Positions 44,951 to 58,276 of a DNA stretch of 64,000 bases are shown piece by piece. The notes below the pieces were generated by a model, which had not been told where the DNA came from, did no database searches, and saw only the letters and a program-made list of their open reading frames with translations. Source of the DNA: Cinclus cinclus (lineage: Eukaryota; Chordata; Aves; Passeriformes; Cinclidae); the NCBI RefSeq assembly GCF_963662255.1, contig NC_085050.1, positions 20,694,131 through 20,758,130 of the forward strand. Reading direction: 5' to 3'. Each line of letters starts with the position of its first letter. The stretch's first letter is position 1. Position numbers and translations under genes: made by a program.

Positions 44951-47900
44951 TATTAAAATAAATATGCTGGAAACCTGAAGTAATTTTTCAATTTCAAAAT
45001 CAATTCTCAAATATTTCTATATGCAGAACTTTCCTTGAAGTTCAATATGCTTCCATGTGTGAAATGGCCTGGATGATCAGGTCATTGATATTGTTTGCAA
45101 AGACTATTGACATCAGTGGAAAGCTGTCCGCTGACTTTGCTGCAGTACTGTGGAAAACAAAATAAGAAACTTGGATTTTTTTCATTAAATACAAAATCAT
45201 TTCAGGCAAGAAATCAAACTGTTTAAATACTTAACGGAAATTAAACATCATGAATTAATTTCTGTCCTACTGAGTTTCTGCTTAGCTCACTGTACTAATT
45301 TTTATCTTGAGAAAAGGTATACTGGTGAAACATGGATTGAAATTATGAAGAAGAGAGAATGCTTAACTCCTTAACTGTGCTCTCCCCAACTTTTTATATC
45401 TTCTTTGTTCATATCAGGCCCTTTTCCTGTATCTGAGCAGAAGACTATTACTTCTACCTTTTGCAACTACTTGGACTTTGATTCATGTCCCTCAGTTTTA
45501 GTTGTATGGGTTTTTAATAACTAACCCAACATTTTAAACTAAACCAATTTATCTTGAAATTCTCCTGATTGGAAGGAAGATTAGCCTGAATAAATAACTT
45601 TCTAGAAATGGCTATTACTTAGTTAGAAAATGTTAATTTCTTCCTTCACTTGGATTAACTGCACAGCATCTTCATATACACACATATCTTTTCTCCATGC
45701 ATTCAGGTTTGCCCTTACCATTCAAATGTGTTGAGAAAGAAAAGCATTACAGGAAAGCAAAAACTATGATCCAACAGCTTTTGTATTACTATCACTGAGT
45801 CTGAGAAAATTTGATATGAACAAAAAGGATGTGTAAGAAAATTATTCAGTTACATCTAAGTACAGTGTTTCCAACTCTATCTTTGCTATGTAATACAACA
45901 AAATTGAGGTGCCTAAGAACCTCATAGGAGAATACTTATGGGAATTAATATTGTGTTTAGAGCACTGATTTTGATCAACAAAAGTTTAACTTCTGTAAAA
46001 TGATAAAAGAATTTATGCTTCAAAGATAAATTTTGAAAAGGATGAGAAAATAAAGAGAATAAGAGAATTTTAATTATCATCTTTAAATTACCTTATATAA
46101 TTCAAGAAAAATGTAGGAAAACCCTCTCTAACATTTTACAGATATGAAATTAAAATTAAAATCAATGGAGTTGCTTTAGTATAAAAAGACAAATTTATTT
46201 AAAATTCAACAGTTTGCCTCCTTTCTGGGACATGAATCTTCTGGAACTCCATCACTTTGAAAAGGGTGCATAATTTCATAGAAATATAAAACTGCAAGCT
46301 AATATCTATTTTTAAATGCTTATAAATAATTAAAATTTTTAGGTAAAATTATCATTTTTAATAGAATTCAAGAATCATACTATTTTATTGATAGTCACAT
46401 TTGCACTTTTCCATCAGTCTTATCTTAGAACAAAGTTTTAATTCTTTATATATTTTTATGAAAATTTTAGACCATATTTTTCTAACAGATATTCCAATAG
46501 TACGAAAAATGTGCCCAAGAATTGAATGCATGAAAAATAATATTAAATGATTCAACGTAGTGTTTTACATAGCAGATTTTTTGCAAACCAAACACATCAT
46601 TGTTCCCACCCATATTTTGCAAATCTGCTGTGATCATTCAATTATAAATGACTATGACCTCTGTTAAATTCTAGGACTATGCAAATAAGACCTTCAGTCT
46701 GTTTTATCATCTACAGAAAACTTTAAATTAGAATGAACCTGACTTTCCTTTAATCACAAATTTATTACCTATGACAGTGCCTCAATTATGTATTATCTCA
46801 CCAAATTTTTGTTTTTCTAACAATTTCATGGCCCTGCACTTACAGCTGCTGTTTGTTATCCAAATTCTGTCCATTAGGATACAGACAATCCAGGCAAGTC
46901 TTTCAACACGTACCCTTCTAAGCAATCAAAATCCCCTTGCAGCCTTCACTTACATGTATTTTCTTCTTTACTACCATTTCATCATGTATTTCTGGCCTTC
47001 CATTCCCATCCTTTAATGAACCTATGTTTAATTCCTTGTGGAACTAGACAGTCTATTTGCTGACCCATCATCTTGGACACTTAGCAAATTTTGACAATCG
47101 TTTATATGCTTGCAGAATTCTTGTGGAAGAAAGTATTTTCTGCCAAAAAAATCACCTGTCACTGAAATAATAACTTGACAACACTTTGCAATTTCCGTAT
47201 AGTAGAACATTAGATATGTTTCCATTTTTCATCTTTGCCAGAAAAATAAATTAATTTAAAGACACCTGAAGGTATCTGCAACTTTGAAGGTTAATGGAGT
47301 TCTCTGAATACTTGAATAGACAGATATTTTTGATGCATGTTTTTAGTGGAGGTTTATTACTGCTGCAACATGCTCTGCTCTTAATAATATTAAGGATACT
47401 TCAGCCCGGATATACCTTTTTATTCAGAACATGAGAAAACATTCATGACTCCTAATACTTTAATGCAAGCTAATGTCCATTAACCCTTACTATAACAATC
47501 CATTTTCCAAATGTCTTTTGCACTATTTGTTTTTAATACCAATCACAATCTCTCCTACTTACTACTCATTATCTACATAAATTCAAATGTTTCTCAGTAA
47601 TAAAACATTGATTTTAGAATCAGATATATTTTGAATTAACTTATTAAAAACAGGGAAAAATAAATTTCAGCATTTTTTTGCAAAAACTGTTTTTGCTATT
47701 TTTTAGAGTAGCAGAAACTCAGTTATAATGTCTTCCTCTCCTCTTTCACGTGTTTCAAACTCATTTTCTGATATAGTTTAGGTAACTCCATTTAGATATT
47801 TGCGATGAATGCCACATTGTTAATAATTTCCTTCATCCATTTGTAGTAAAATTCTGAAGCATTACTTCATGAAGGATGTCCTTTATGAAGGACATAAATG

Positions 47901-49127
47901 CCACAAATGTTTAAACAGTTCCTAAACACAGTGATCCTAACAGCAGTAAGAGGAAAAGTGTAGTAGATGTTGCAAGCATGGAGTAATACTAAAGAGGACT
48001 AAAGTCCATCCAGATATTCCTCATGAAAGCTGCAGTGAGTGAGTTAACATATCGGAGTCAAAAATATAACACAAATGGGCATTAATGCCATGCATTTAAT
48101 ATACCTACTTATGAGTGAAAGGTAGATGCTGATTTCTGAATAAATTGATATTGCAAGGTTCTTTATGTGGCTTACATACTAATGATAGGGCTTTGTTTTT
48201 CAGGATTTTTCATATATGTGATGTTATGCTATTTCACTGTGCATAATAATCTTGAGTTTAGTAGGACATTAATCTGCTTTTCTTTTTCTTCTTAATATTG
48301 TCATGTTTGAGCTTAGATTTTGAGATGACCACACCATTGTTTCACTTTTACTATCACCAGAAGCAATGAGGAAAAACTTTAGTTGGTTTGGTTATCAATA
48401 ATACGTATAGAGAAAAAAAAAAGATCCATTATTCTTTAATCTTCTGAACCTTTAAACAAAAACTTAAGAAACATAAGATGAGTTTAATTGTACTTATTCC
48501 TAAATTATTCCTATTAAAAGATAATTTCATTAAATAAATGGCCTTGATATGTAGATCTGAAGAGTAAATATATTAAGTTAAATTTCAGAATATGGAGATT
48601 TAATTTCAATCACAATGACCATTTAATTTTTTAATATTCTCTTGTTTCATTATTGATAATTAATTATAACTTATTCAAAAAGTCTCTTCTGGATAATCCA
48701 TATACCTCAGCTCCAAACTTATCAGAAAAATGCATCAGAAAAAAATGGATAGAAGAAGAAACAGTAGATTTATATGTACATGTATTCAATCACAACTCCA
48801 AGAATATAAAACATCAGTCACTTGTGTTTGAAGGCATAAATATATTTACTCTTCATTTAGGCAGTTATAAAACTACAAAAATCCTGCATTAGCAGTTTTT
48901 ATATTTTGTATTTTTTTTTTCTGTACTGCTGCTGAAAACCAAAAAGGTCTGCATCTTCAGAAGGGTCCTTGTAAGTCAAAAGTCAGTTGTTTTCTGAAAA
49001 AATACAGTGTTTTATTGGACGTTAACTTTTCTGTATCAGACATGGTCTACTGACGTGTGGATTTTAATAGTCTTAAAGTTCATATTTTCCAAAGAAAATT
49101 TCTGCTATAATTGCTATTTCAGAATTT
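44951..49127. other. AT-rich sequence, no gene seen
   Basis: No gene or element is recognised in 4.2 kb. A perfect 8-bp stem with 4-nt loop lies at 47,876-47,895. Frames at 46,771-47,016, 47,028-47,225 (minus) and 48,653-48,892 lack motifs. Confidence 0.62.
47876..47895. repeat. Short perfect hairpin, 8-bp stem and 4-nt loop
   Basis: The arms atgtcctt and aaggacat flank tatg. It may be chance. Confidence 0.7.
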
Positions 49128-49673
49128 TGCTAGGTTGACCCCAGCAGCAGCCAAAAAAACCACCATGATTTTCATTCATTCCCCTCTCCCAGTGGATGGA
49201 AAAAAAGATAGAAGGAAGGTGAAAACACTGAGGAATCAAGATAGAAACTGTATAATAAGAAGAGCAAAAGCTGCATGTGCAAGCAAAGCAATATTAAAAA
49301 TGAACTCACTCCATCCATAGGCAGGAAGTAATCTCATGTCCTAGGAAGCAGGACATAACAGTCACAACCACCATTAACAACAGACATCTCTTCCTCCTTT
49401 CCCTGAGGTTTTGTTGCTGAACATGGTGTATGTTCATATGTACCCCTCTAAGTTTAGCTCATCTGTCCCAGCTGAGCGCCCTCCCTAGCTCTTACCAGCA
49501 TACTCACTCTGAAGGATGAAGGGAGGAGAGAAAGTCTTGATCCTCTGCAGGCAGAGTAGTAACCAAAACAATGGTGGTCACTGACGCTGAGCAGCAAATG
49601 CCATGTGCTGCAATGTATTGACTGCTGTGAAGAAACTTAACTTCATAACTGCATCCCAGCCAGACCAAGTACA
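49128..49673 (-). mobile_element. Avian endogenous-retrovirus solo LTR, minus strand
   Basis: On the minus strand the element starts TGTACTTGGTCTGGCTGGGA at 49,673 and ends GGGGTCAACCTAGCA at 49,128, giving TG...CA ends and 546 bp. Internal order matches the LTR at 29.6 kb: 'cctcagggaaaggaggaag', a 'tttgcttgcacatgcagct' region, 'attatacagtttctatct', and the purine-rich U5 tail with 'ccactgggagagggg'. Frames at 49,111-49,320 (plus) and 49,504-49,686 (minus) lie inside and are not genes. The flanking 5-mers differ, so target duplications have decayed or the ends are slightly off. Confidence 0.78.
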
Positions 49674-50487
49674 AGCATTCTTTCAAAATACATTTGGCCT
49701 ACACTTGATTCCAGCTAATAATGAGTTCTCATGGTGTTGAGTGAATTATAGGAGGAAGTGAATTCTTTTTGACCACCAGATTACTCTGTTTTAGAGGGAT
49801 TTGTTACTCCTTTTAAGAATTTCATGAGTATTAATCAACTGATTTGAAGGTGTAATTTCATCACTCTGTAATTATATGTCCAGCAGTATGTCAGTCCATC
49901 ATGAAACTGATGACACTGAGGCAGAAATGTGCAGCTAAAAAATATGGCAACTGCAGTTTTATCCAGATGGCAAATCTAAACTCGCCCATGTCCAGCACCA
50001 GTGAATTAGTGAAAAGGCTGACTTGCATGTAGGCATAGTGCCATATGAACAGATGGACATGAGTACAAATATCTAAGAGACCATCTATAATCACAAAATG
50101 TGTTTGTGAAGGGCACAAGTTTAGCCAGGAAGTACCAGATGGTTGTCTGTCCTGAGGTTATAGAAATGCAACTATTGGAATATACCATTCTTAATCCTGC
50201 TTTTGACTAGATAAAATCTTGAAAGGTTAACAAAATTACTTAATGACTGAAGAAGAAAAATATATTATTTATTTTTTGATATATTTCTATATTTTTTTAA
50301 AGTGTGTTCTCTCATATATCTGTGGAAGGTTAATTTTTAGCCAACAGAAAGAAAACTCAAGGGATACTCAATAAAATTTCCCAGAAATTTTGTCGGTAAA
50401 ACTCCCATGAGGTGAATTTCCACGTTGAATGGAACTGATGAGAATGATGGTGGTCTTTAATAAATGGATATGAAATTCTGCTCTTTT

Positions 50488-50507
50488 AGATTCATGTAAA
50501 TGAATCT
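50488..50507. repeat. Short perfect hairpin, 8-bp stem and 4-nt loop
   Basis: The arms agattcat and atgaatct flank gtaa. It may be chance. Confidence 0.65.
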
Positions 50508-50867
50508 ACATGTAAATATTGCAACAGAAAATGTTTAAATCCCCAGTACGCCTTTCTATGGGAGTCTGGTTGTGATGTTCTGTTCCATTAAGTTTTCAAG
50601 TATAGTTAGTGACAAGGAATGAAGAAGTATCAGATCACTGGACACAAAATGGCATGATATTTTCTGTATTTATATGTTGTTTGGACCCATACCTTGATAG
50701 GCTGGACACATTCTAAATATTTTATAGCTTTGTTCAGACTTCTAAGAAAATATCCACCTTTGAAAATATTATTTTAACTAAGTTAGGGCATAATTTACCT
50801 GTGCAAAAATGTATGCAGCCTTCTAGAGTGAAGGATCAGAAATATTTTCTTTCCCCACTTTCACAGT

Positions 50868-50897
50868 GATGATGATGATGATGATGATGGTGATGAT
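50868..50897 (+). repeat. (GAT)n microsatellite
   Basis: Seven GAT units are followed by an interrupted tail. It creates an artificial run of ATG codons at the start of the frame 50,866-51,063. Confidence 0.95.
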
Positions 50898-53074
50898 TGT
50901 ATGTTTGTATATTTGTTTTTATTGGATACTGTTGCTTTTGGTTCCCCTCAAACGAGTTTCAGTTTTATTATTGATAACTGCATCTCTTCTCTTCTTCATA
51001 TACTATTCCTGCATAAATTCAAAGCAAGCTGACATACATATTTTTCATCTTTCCTTTTCATAAGAAATGAAAATTAAAATTAGAAATTACTTCTCTTTTG
51101 TCCTGTATGGTAGACTCTGTTTTCAATACCAGAAGACATTACTATTACACAATAAATCTGAGTGATTTCTCTTTCAGATAAATGTCCAAATAAAAGATTA
51201 CATAATGTAAAAAATTAAAATCATGAACTCCGCTGATGCCAATTGACTTCATATTATTGAATTCAGAGTTTAATTTACAGAAACTGATATAATGTTTTTA
51301 GAACATAAGTAACTTGTTCATGGTTATTTCAAACTGACATTAATTTGAAATTTTAGCAATAAGTTTGGAAAGTCTGCCTTTTCTCCCACGATTCTCAACA
51401 TAATATTTTCAGTTAAAAATTTGGTAAATGTTTAATTTTAGTTGTGTTCTTGCACAAACAGTGCATACATAAAGAATCTAAATATATACTTTGCTGTGGC
51501 ACATTAAAAAAACCTCAGTGTTTTTAAATTTATACACATCCTTAAGCTTTACAGAACTTAGCTAAAAAATAATGTGCTCATGAGTATAAGAATACACTTT
51601 ATTAGTCAGAAAGCATAGAAAAAGCATACAAAAAGCTGCTGATCCGAAACTGCTGTGCGATATTCTTTAAGCTATTGTATTGCAATGAACCTTCACTGTC
51701 AATACACACATTACACTGCAAAGTCAACTAGCATTAAACTTGGAAATAAATATTGTAGAACATATGATCCTATAGTCTGGCAAGTAGTTTTCATGATAGT
51801 TTATGTATTTTAAAGTGATATAAAATTTTTCTAGTTTTATAAACATTCTGCCACTCTGTCAAAATGTCTTTGAAAGATTGTTATAGTCTGTACCATTCAA
51901 GGTCTAATACAACTGACAAGACAACGTCAGGGACAATTTTGAGCTGTTAAAGACTTTGCTTTATTAGATCCTGGTCAGTGCTGACTATAGCAAAACTTGT
52001 TCATTATGCCAGAGAAAAAGTTAAAGAGGAAACAGGATGCCAGTTCCTTAATCTTCACCAACATAACCTTCCCAAAAATGAAAGAAATGTGACAAATTAT
52101 GAAAAGAAAAAAAAATAATAAAACTTAATATGAACAGACCACAAACTAGACAGTCAAAATCAGACAAATTTATTCTTCTGAAGAAACATTGAAAAATTAT
52201 GAGTTTCCCATTTTCCCCTTCCTTGTCTTTTGCCATCAAGCTTTTAAAAAAACTAGTTTGTGACAAAAACAACCAACAGCCTACCAGCAAAGATTAATTA
52301 CGCACTAGCTTTTGCCTCACGTACTAGCTATTTTTAAATTTATGTGATCTGAAAAAAATAAAATAATAAATTAAGCATGTATAGTTACATATTTTTAACT
52401 TAGACTAGCACAATTTAAATTTAAAAAAAACATGTAAGAAACACCAGAGACAATTTAGAGCAAGTCATTATATAAATAACCTAGAATAATTAATAACTAG
52501 AAATTGTGGATACAAAAAACAATTTGTAGCTTTGGTTTTATTTAAATCAACAACAGACACCCAATTGTTACTACTGAAAATTATATATTGACTCAAAATC
52601 CTATGAAGATAGCTAAATTTACGTACCTTCAATTATTTCAGTGGACACTGAATGACAAAAAAATCACCTTCATGACTCAATAGGAGTTATTCAGTAGTCA
52701 TCAGCATTGACATATATATCTCCATTGATTTAAGTAACTTTAGCAAAAGCTGGTTCTGTTTTCTTACTAAATTTATATCCCCCTGGCTTGATTGAGTATG
52801 GCACTACATACCAGAACACTGTTAATATGTTCACCCAAAGTACTCCACTCAGTAGTCTTCAGGGTAGATATAATTTTGAAATCTTTGCTAACTAGCCTTT
52901 TAGTAATTTTAGAAAACATTTTATTAGAACTTTGAAGTATAATAATGAGCCAAGGTATTGATAATATCAAGTGTGGATTTGGAACTATTTTAGTATCTTG
53001 TTTGCTACTTAAGCTGTTTACTGATTTGGGATATTTAAATCAGTGTTATGCTATGAAACAAGGGAGAAACATCT

Positions 53075-53265
53075 TTTGACATATTATTTGGAACAAGCTG
53101 CCTAGGGAAACAGTGGAATCACTATCTCTGGAAGAGTTCAGAAAGCTTGTGGATATGGCACTTGGAGACATGATTCAGTGGTAGACATGATGGTGCTACA
53201 TTAGCTGCGGAGTTTGATGACCTTGGAGGTCTTTTCCAACTGTAATGATGCTATCATTTAAAATA
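53075..53265 (+). mobile_element. CR1 LINE 3' end, plus strand
   Basis: The blocks 'ggaacaagctgcctaggga', 'cagtggaatcactatctctg', 'tggatatggcacttggagac' and 'ttggaggtcttttccaact' are in the CR1 3' order and end near 'aatgatgctatcat'. It is short, 5'-truncated and noncoding, and resembles a different CR1 subfamily from the 16.4-kb tail (the 'atggcacttggagacatg' type). Confidence 0.9.
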
Positions 53266-54873
53266 CTTTCTGGAATAAAATAGGTCATGACTTATTGGAA
53301 GTTCTGACAAAACCAACACTGTTGTTCCATGAATAGGGATTAAATAATGATCACTACTCATATTTTTGGTCCTCTCACAATTATAATGTATAATTGCAAT
53401 ACATTAACAATACAACAAAATGAAATATTTTTCCTAAACCTAAAACCATTCAAACACTTTCAAATCCACTTACATTTTTGGGATATTTCCCTAACAAAAT
53501 AATCTCTCAGGTAATATATAAGAACATACACAGATTATTCCCATTATTACATACAATTTAAATCTTACAGAAGATAATTAAGGAAATGTCTGTGCTCATT
53601 TGCCATTTCTGATAATTTTGTCTTATAAAATTTATTTTTGAAGTGCCACTGAATTAAAATAATATTTAATCATGATCCACTCTAAAATTCTCTTCTCTTA
53701 AACCAAATAAATAAACAAACTTACATTGTTAAATATAATCCTTAAGCCTTATGTTTGCCTGGTAAGTGGATTCAACAAATGTTTTGTACGACCTACATTT
53801 TTGTGGCTATAGCTATCTCCTTAGAAAGAAAATAAATATTTGAAAATAACAAAAGTGGATGAAAACACTTTAATAGACAAGTTTCTGCACTAGTATGGAT
53901 GCTAAATATTTATGGAAATGCACACTTTTTAAATGATCTAGCACTTTTAAATTCACTATAAAACAGAAAATAAAAAAAATCCCTACACACCCTCAGCGCT
54001 TCAAGTATTTCTAGTCACAAAACTATGCTTATTCCTAAATTGACTTTGAATAAATACTGATGTTAACCAATTTTTTAAAAATGACATATTCTAAATAGTA
54101 TGTAGAGTATTGGGCTACCATTTGAATAAGAGAAATGAACATACCTATTACATGGAAATAATAAATGCATTCTATACTTACGCCATCTCATGCTTTTGGG
54201 GCAAATCTTTGTTGCAAAAGACAATTAATTAGTATTAGGTTAAAAATGTAAGTGGGTTAAAAATAATGTGCTATTTTTATTTCTGCTAAATTAAAATATA
54301 ACTGTTGAAGGCGTATATCACTGTCTTCAGTGATCTTATCCCTCAGCTCTGTTTGAAGGAAGTCTTGTTGCCCAGTTTTCATTTTTAACACAAATATCTG
54401 CCTAAATTTGTCTCTCTTATGTGAGAAAAATAATATGAAGAGACTGAGTTCCCATCTTGTAATTATTTTCACACAAACTTACGATATCTACCTAATGAAT
54501 TTTTAAAATTATTCGTCACTTTCTCTTTACATTACGTTTTCCTGTGTCCTTCATCCATAAGAGTAATGCAGAATTAATACTATTTTTTTCCTGCTGAATG
54601 TCAAGCAATAAGATAATTCTTTCTATCTACCTTTTTAATTGCTTCTCAATTAGAAAGAAAGTACCAGTTCTGGGACTAGAGTAGGCCATGGTAACAATGG
54701 AGATCTGACTGAAGATAATCTGCTTCTAAAGCTCACTGCAGCCTTTAATGAGTGATATACCTTTCTAGGTGACTCAGTTAACTCCTCTTTGTCAACCCAG
54801 CTTTCAGACTGTGGGTCCTGGGTAATAATAAGATGATTTCCTTTCCCACTCATCCTCTAGAACAGAACTTTTG

Positions 54874-54938
54874 TAGAATAAGGCATGGTATAGAATAAGG
54901 CATAAGATCTGGTCATGATCTGGCATGACCAGATCATG
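54874..54938. repeat. Direct repeat followed by two overlapping inverted repeats
   Basis: The 13-mer tagaataaggcat occurs at 54,874-54,886 and 54,891-54,903. Directly after it, gatctggtcatg (54,906-54,917) pairs with catgaccagatc (54,924-54,935), and catgatctgg (54,914-54,923) pairs with ccagatcatg (54,929-54,938). The two hairpins share bases and exclude each other. No known element is recognised. Confidence 0.9.
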
Positions 54939-57010
54939 AGTGTTCAAAAAAACCATGACAGAAGTAAAACACCAACCTGGCATGACCTTGCCCATACATT
55001 GCACTGAAAATAATTCTTAGACTGTAGCGTGTCTTCTCTCCTCTCACCAGTTCAACCTAAACTGAGTTGAATTGTATATTCAACAGACAATACAGGGCAT
55101 TGGCAAACAGCATTTTGCAAGTCAATTTAAAAATGTTACTGATACTGATGCTATTTCAGGTTGTTATTCTATCACTGAGTTTACAAGTAGGCAAGTGTCT
55201 CCTTCCCTTTAGACAGAACCAAAATAATTGCATATACTGACCAAGTAAATATGAATATTGTGAGATTCTTCCCCCTAGGATATTAACTTTGTTCTGGCAA
55301 TAACCAAGGGATAGTAAATAAAAGTGTGATGATATTTTGCTGCATATACTAGGGAGATAAGGAAAGAAGCAAGGAGATCTTAACTACAACAAGATATGAA
55401 GCAACACATTTCTCTGCTGGCTGTGTATACATACAATATCAAAAGCACAGATTCAAACCATAGAAGATTTTTGATTTTTAGTGGAAACTGATTAAATTGT
55501 GAATGCTGCATCTCAGCACTAGGGGTAGACCTTCTCAACACTTCTATTCAAAAAAGCACTTCACTTCTTATCAGGAATTCTGAATATTTGATTAAGAGTC
55601 TTTAAATCAGGAATGGTTTTGGATGCTTTTTAATGTTCTGGGGTTTTTCAAGTGATGGAATGAAACAAACTGAGAAACGAATATATTCTTTTTTCCCATT
55701 TTCCTCAGAATGGGTGATTTATTTTCACTTGAAAGGATTCTACGGCTTTTTTGGTACAGTTAGTACTTCAGTATTTCTAAAACAATTCTTTTAAAACTCA
55801 GTGGCCACTCTTTGGCTATAGGGGTATAGCTATATGCCCAAAAAATATTGAACCCAAATTCATTTAAGGGTTAAAAATATTTCCAGATCTGTGCAATGCC
55901 AAATATAGAATATCTTAAGGTTCCAAACTTGATTCTCGAGCCTCATATAATTATTATGCAAATAACGCTAAGACACATTTACAGCCCATACACATTTCCA
56001 TGTATGTGAGTTGCAAACATAAACACCAGCTTCACTATGACAAATAGTGCCAGTCATTTTTGATACTTGCATGCACAGACAAAAAAAAGAAAAAAAAAAA
56101 GACAAACATGTGCCATTGCATATATATTTATCTACTTTCAGAGATCTGGCATAATTGCCAAGAGAAAAGATATTGTTTGAATTTGTTTATAATGATGTAT
56201 ACATACTTTCTTTTCATCTTTGCAACATTATCAACTTACAAAATACAACACGACATTATCAGTTTACAAAAGCTCTGTATGTGCTTCCATACTTAAGATT
56301 GCTAGAGCTATTTTTTTTTTTTTCATTTGTGGACTTCTTTAAGAAAACCATTAGTATAAACAAAGAAATAAAAAATTACACACCACCAAATAACAGTGAC
56401 ATTTAATTAGCCTTCAACATTGTAGAATTTTAATTATGTCATGGGAAATTCTAGGACAGTATTAAAGATTTCCTTCTTGAAGTCAAATGTGGTCTAGATG
56501 TGTTATTTTTGTTGTGTCAAGAAATTTGCCTGAAATAACCAATTTTCACTTCAAGATCCATATTTGAAAAATGTCTTAACTTTCACAAAAATGAATTCAA
56601 GGGCATATGAAACTTCACATTATGTACACTACTTTTGTCAGTTTCATTAGTTCTGAGGGTATATTTGCCAGAACTAGGATATCTGAAGTAGACTCAAAAT
56701 GCAAATGACAGATGGAGAAGTGAAGAGGGAAGAAAAAGCTTGTTTTGTAGCATCAGTTCAAATGCTTTGATGTCTAGCCGATAGAGAAAAAATGTTCATG
56801 GAATGAAAACAGGTTACAAAATCTCTTCCAATAGACAGTGCAAATTTGAAAGTACAGCTTCAAATGTTGTTGTGTGGATTCTAAAATATTTTATTGTTTA
56901 ATGACTGTGCTTCAACTTATACACTTAAGAAGCGGGAAAGTATCTAAGAAAATAAAGAAAAGGCATTTTTTGTTAAGCAGCTCACATGGATCCTTGTGTG
57001 TCTCTTCTAG

Positions 57011-57126
57011 GAACTACCAGTCAAACTGTGTGCTATATAAAAAATCCAAAACCGTCTCCTTGCTTTTGTTGCACTCTGGCAAATCCTGTATAAGAAGTCA
57101 TGGAGTTGTAATGGAACAAGATGAAG
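57011..57126 (+). other. Candidate exon with open frame (acceptor and donor sites)
   Basis: The sequence 'cttgtgtgtctcttctag' ends at 57,010 and is a good 3' splice site. 'gatgaag|gtaaga' at 57,120-57,132 is a good 5' splice site. The 116 bp between are open in one frame, skipping the first base and leaving one base at the end. This gives about 38 codons including NYQSNCVLYKKSK and a leucine run, and resembles no protein I know. The open frame extends further on both sides, from 56,874 to 57,149. It could be a real exon of an unknown transcript, a cryptic exon or chance. Confidence 0.33.
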
Positions 57127-57799
57127 GTAAGAAAAAAATTGCTGATTGAAAACTGCAACTTTCAAAACAGACACTGCTGCTCAGAATTGTCTCCTTAATA
57201 ACAATTTAATCATTTGCATAAAATTTTAGCTCCTCAACCTCTTAAATTTTAGACTATATTCATACACATCTAAGTTCTCATTGTTTTTTTTTCCAAATAC
57301 ATAAATTAATTTATTAAATTTAATTAAATTAAATAAATTTGATTATATATTATATGCATCTATGTACCTGCTTACATATATATTAATTTTTAAAGCACAG
57401 AGGGAACAGCATATTTTAAATATGCAAAAATTTGATTTAAAATATCTACTGAGGAAGGGGATTTTTTGAAAAAGAAAATAAATTACTGAAATTAATGTTT
57501 GAAAATTATTAAATAAAACAATTTAATGTTTGAAATATATGTGTTATTTTTTAAAATAATTCTCACTGCTGATTCTTGAACACAGTATCTCTATGACTAA
57601 TGGAATTAAAATATTTTGACACGATGTTTCAAAAACAATTGAAAGTCTTGAAAATCATCTCCAGCTTCTCAAACATAAAAGAAAATTTCTGTATTTTCAC
57701 ATTTGCCAATGTCTTCCCTTACACAATTGGCTCACTTGTAAAAGTTCCCCCTAACAGGAAGGTATTGGGACATTCACATTGTTCATCCCATCTGATGGG

Positions 57800-58065
57800 G
57801 CATCATGTCATGTCTTAGAAGGTGTCTTAAACCACCAAAGATGCCCAAAGTCTCCACAGAACTCATTTTGGGGGCCTTTCACCAGCACAGTCCATAGTGT
57901 TGAAACAGAGAGTGTATAACTCCCCTCCAGGGGAGGTACCTGGGTGCTCCCATCTGAACATACATCAGCCCACTGAACTTTGTGTTTCCTGGGCTTCCCC
58001 CACCAACAACCACTCAAGACTGTAAAAATCATTTTGACCCACAGACATCTAAATTGCAACAATCA
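57800..58065. other. Unclassified GC-richer patch with an 84-codon minus-strand frame
   Basis: About 260 bp stand out from the AT-rich flanks. The minus-strand frame (57,808-58,062) starts at an ATG and contains a glycine/tryptophan-rich GCWWGKPRKHK segment followed by ordinary-looking residues, ending at a stop. I recognise no domain. It is as likely to be part of an old LTR as a coding piece. Confidence 0.35.
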
Positions 58066-58241
58066 AGTCTCATCCATATGTAGTGATATCATTTTACTCT
58101 TATTCATTCTTCCTCTTTCTTTTCCTTATACATTTTCTTAAGTGTTATTTTCATGCTCTTATATTACTATTACATATTGCTATTAATAATGATTAATACC
58201 TCCTATCCACTGTAACCAAATCATTCTAAAAGAAACCCTAC

Positions 58242-58244
<3 letters not shown>

Positions 58245-58274
<30 letters not shown>
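58245..58274 (+). repeat. (TA)15 microsatellite
   Basis: A perfect dinucleotide array, likely polymorphic. Confidence 0.97.

Positions 58275-58276
<2 letters not shown>

Larger units (their letters stand above)
49674..53074. other. AT-rich sequence with a GAT microsatellite
   Basis: There is no recognised gene or element. It holds the (GAT)n array at 50,868-50,897 and a short palindrome at 50,488-50,507. Frames at 49,891-50,188 and 52,048-52,290 (minus) lack motifs. Confidence 0.62.
53266..57799. other. AT-rich sequence with local palindromes and one candidate exon
   Basis: No gene is recognised. It includes nested inverted repeats at 54,874-54,938, an A-rich run at 56,080-56,101 and the candidate exon at 57,011-57,126. 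Frames at 54,257-54,472, 54,650-54,853 and 54,804-55,004 (all minus) have no motif. Confidence 0.6.

Noticed and set aside
50866..51063. Frame starting with eight methionines
   Set aside because: Produced by the (GAT)n microsatellite read as ATG codons.
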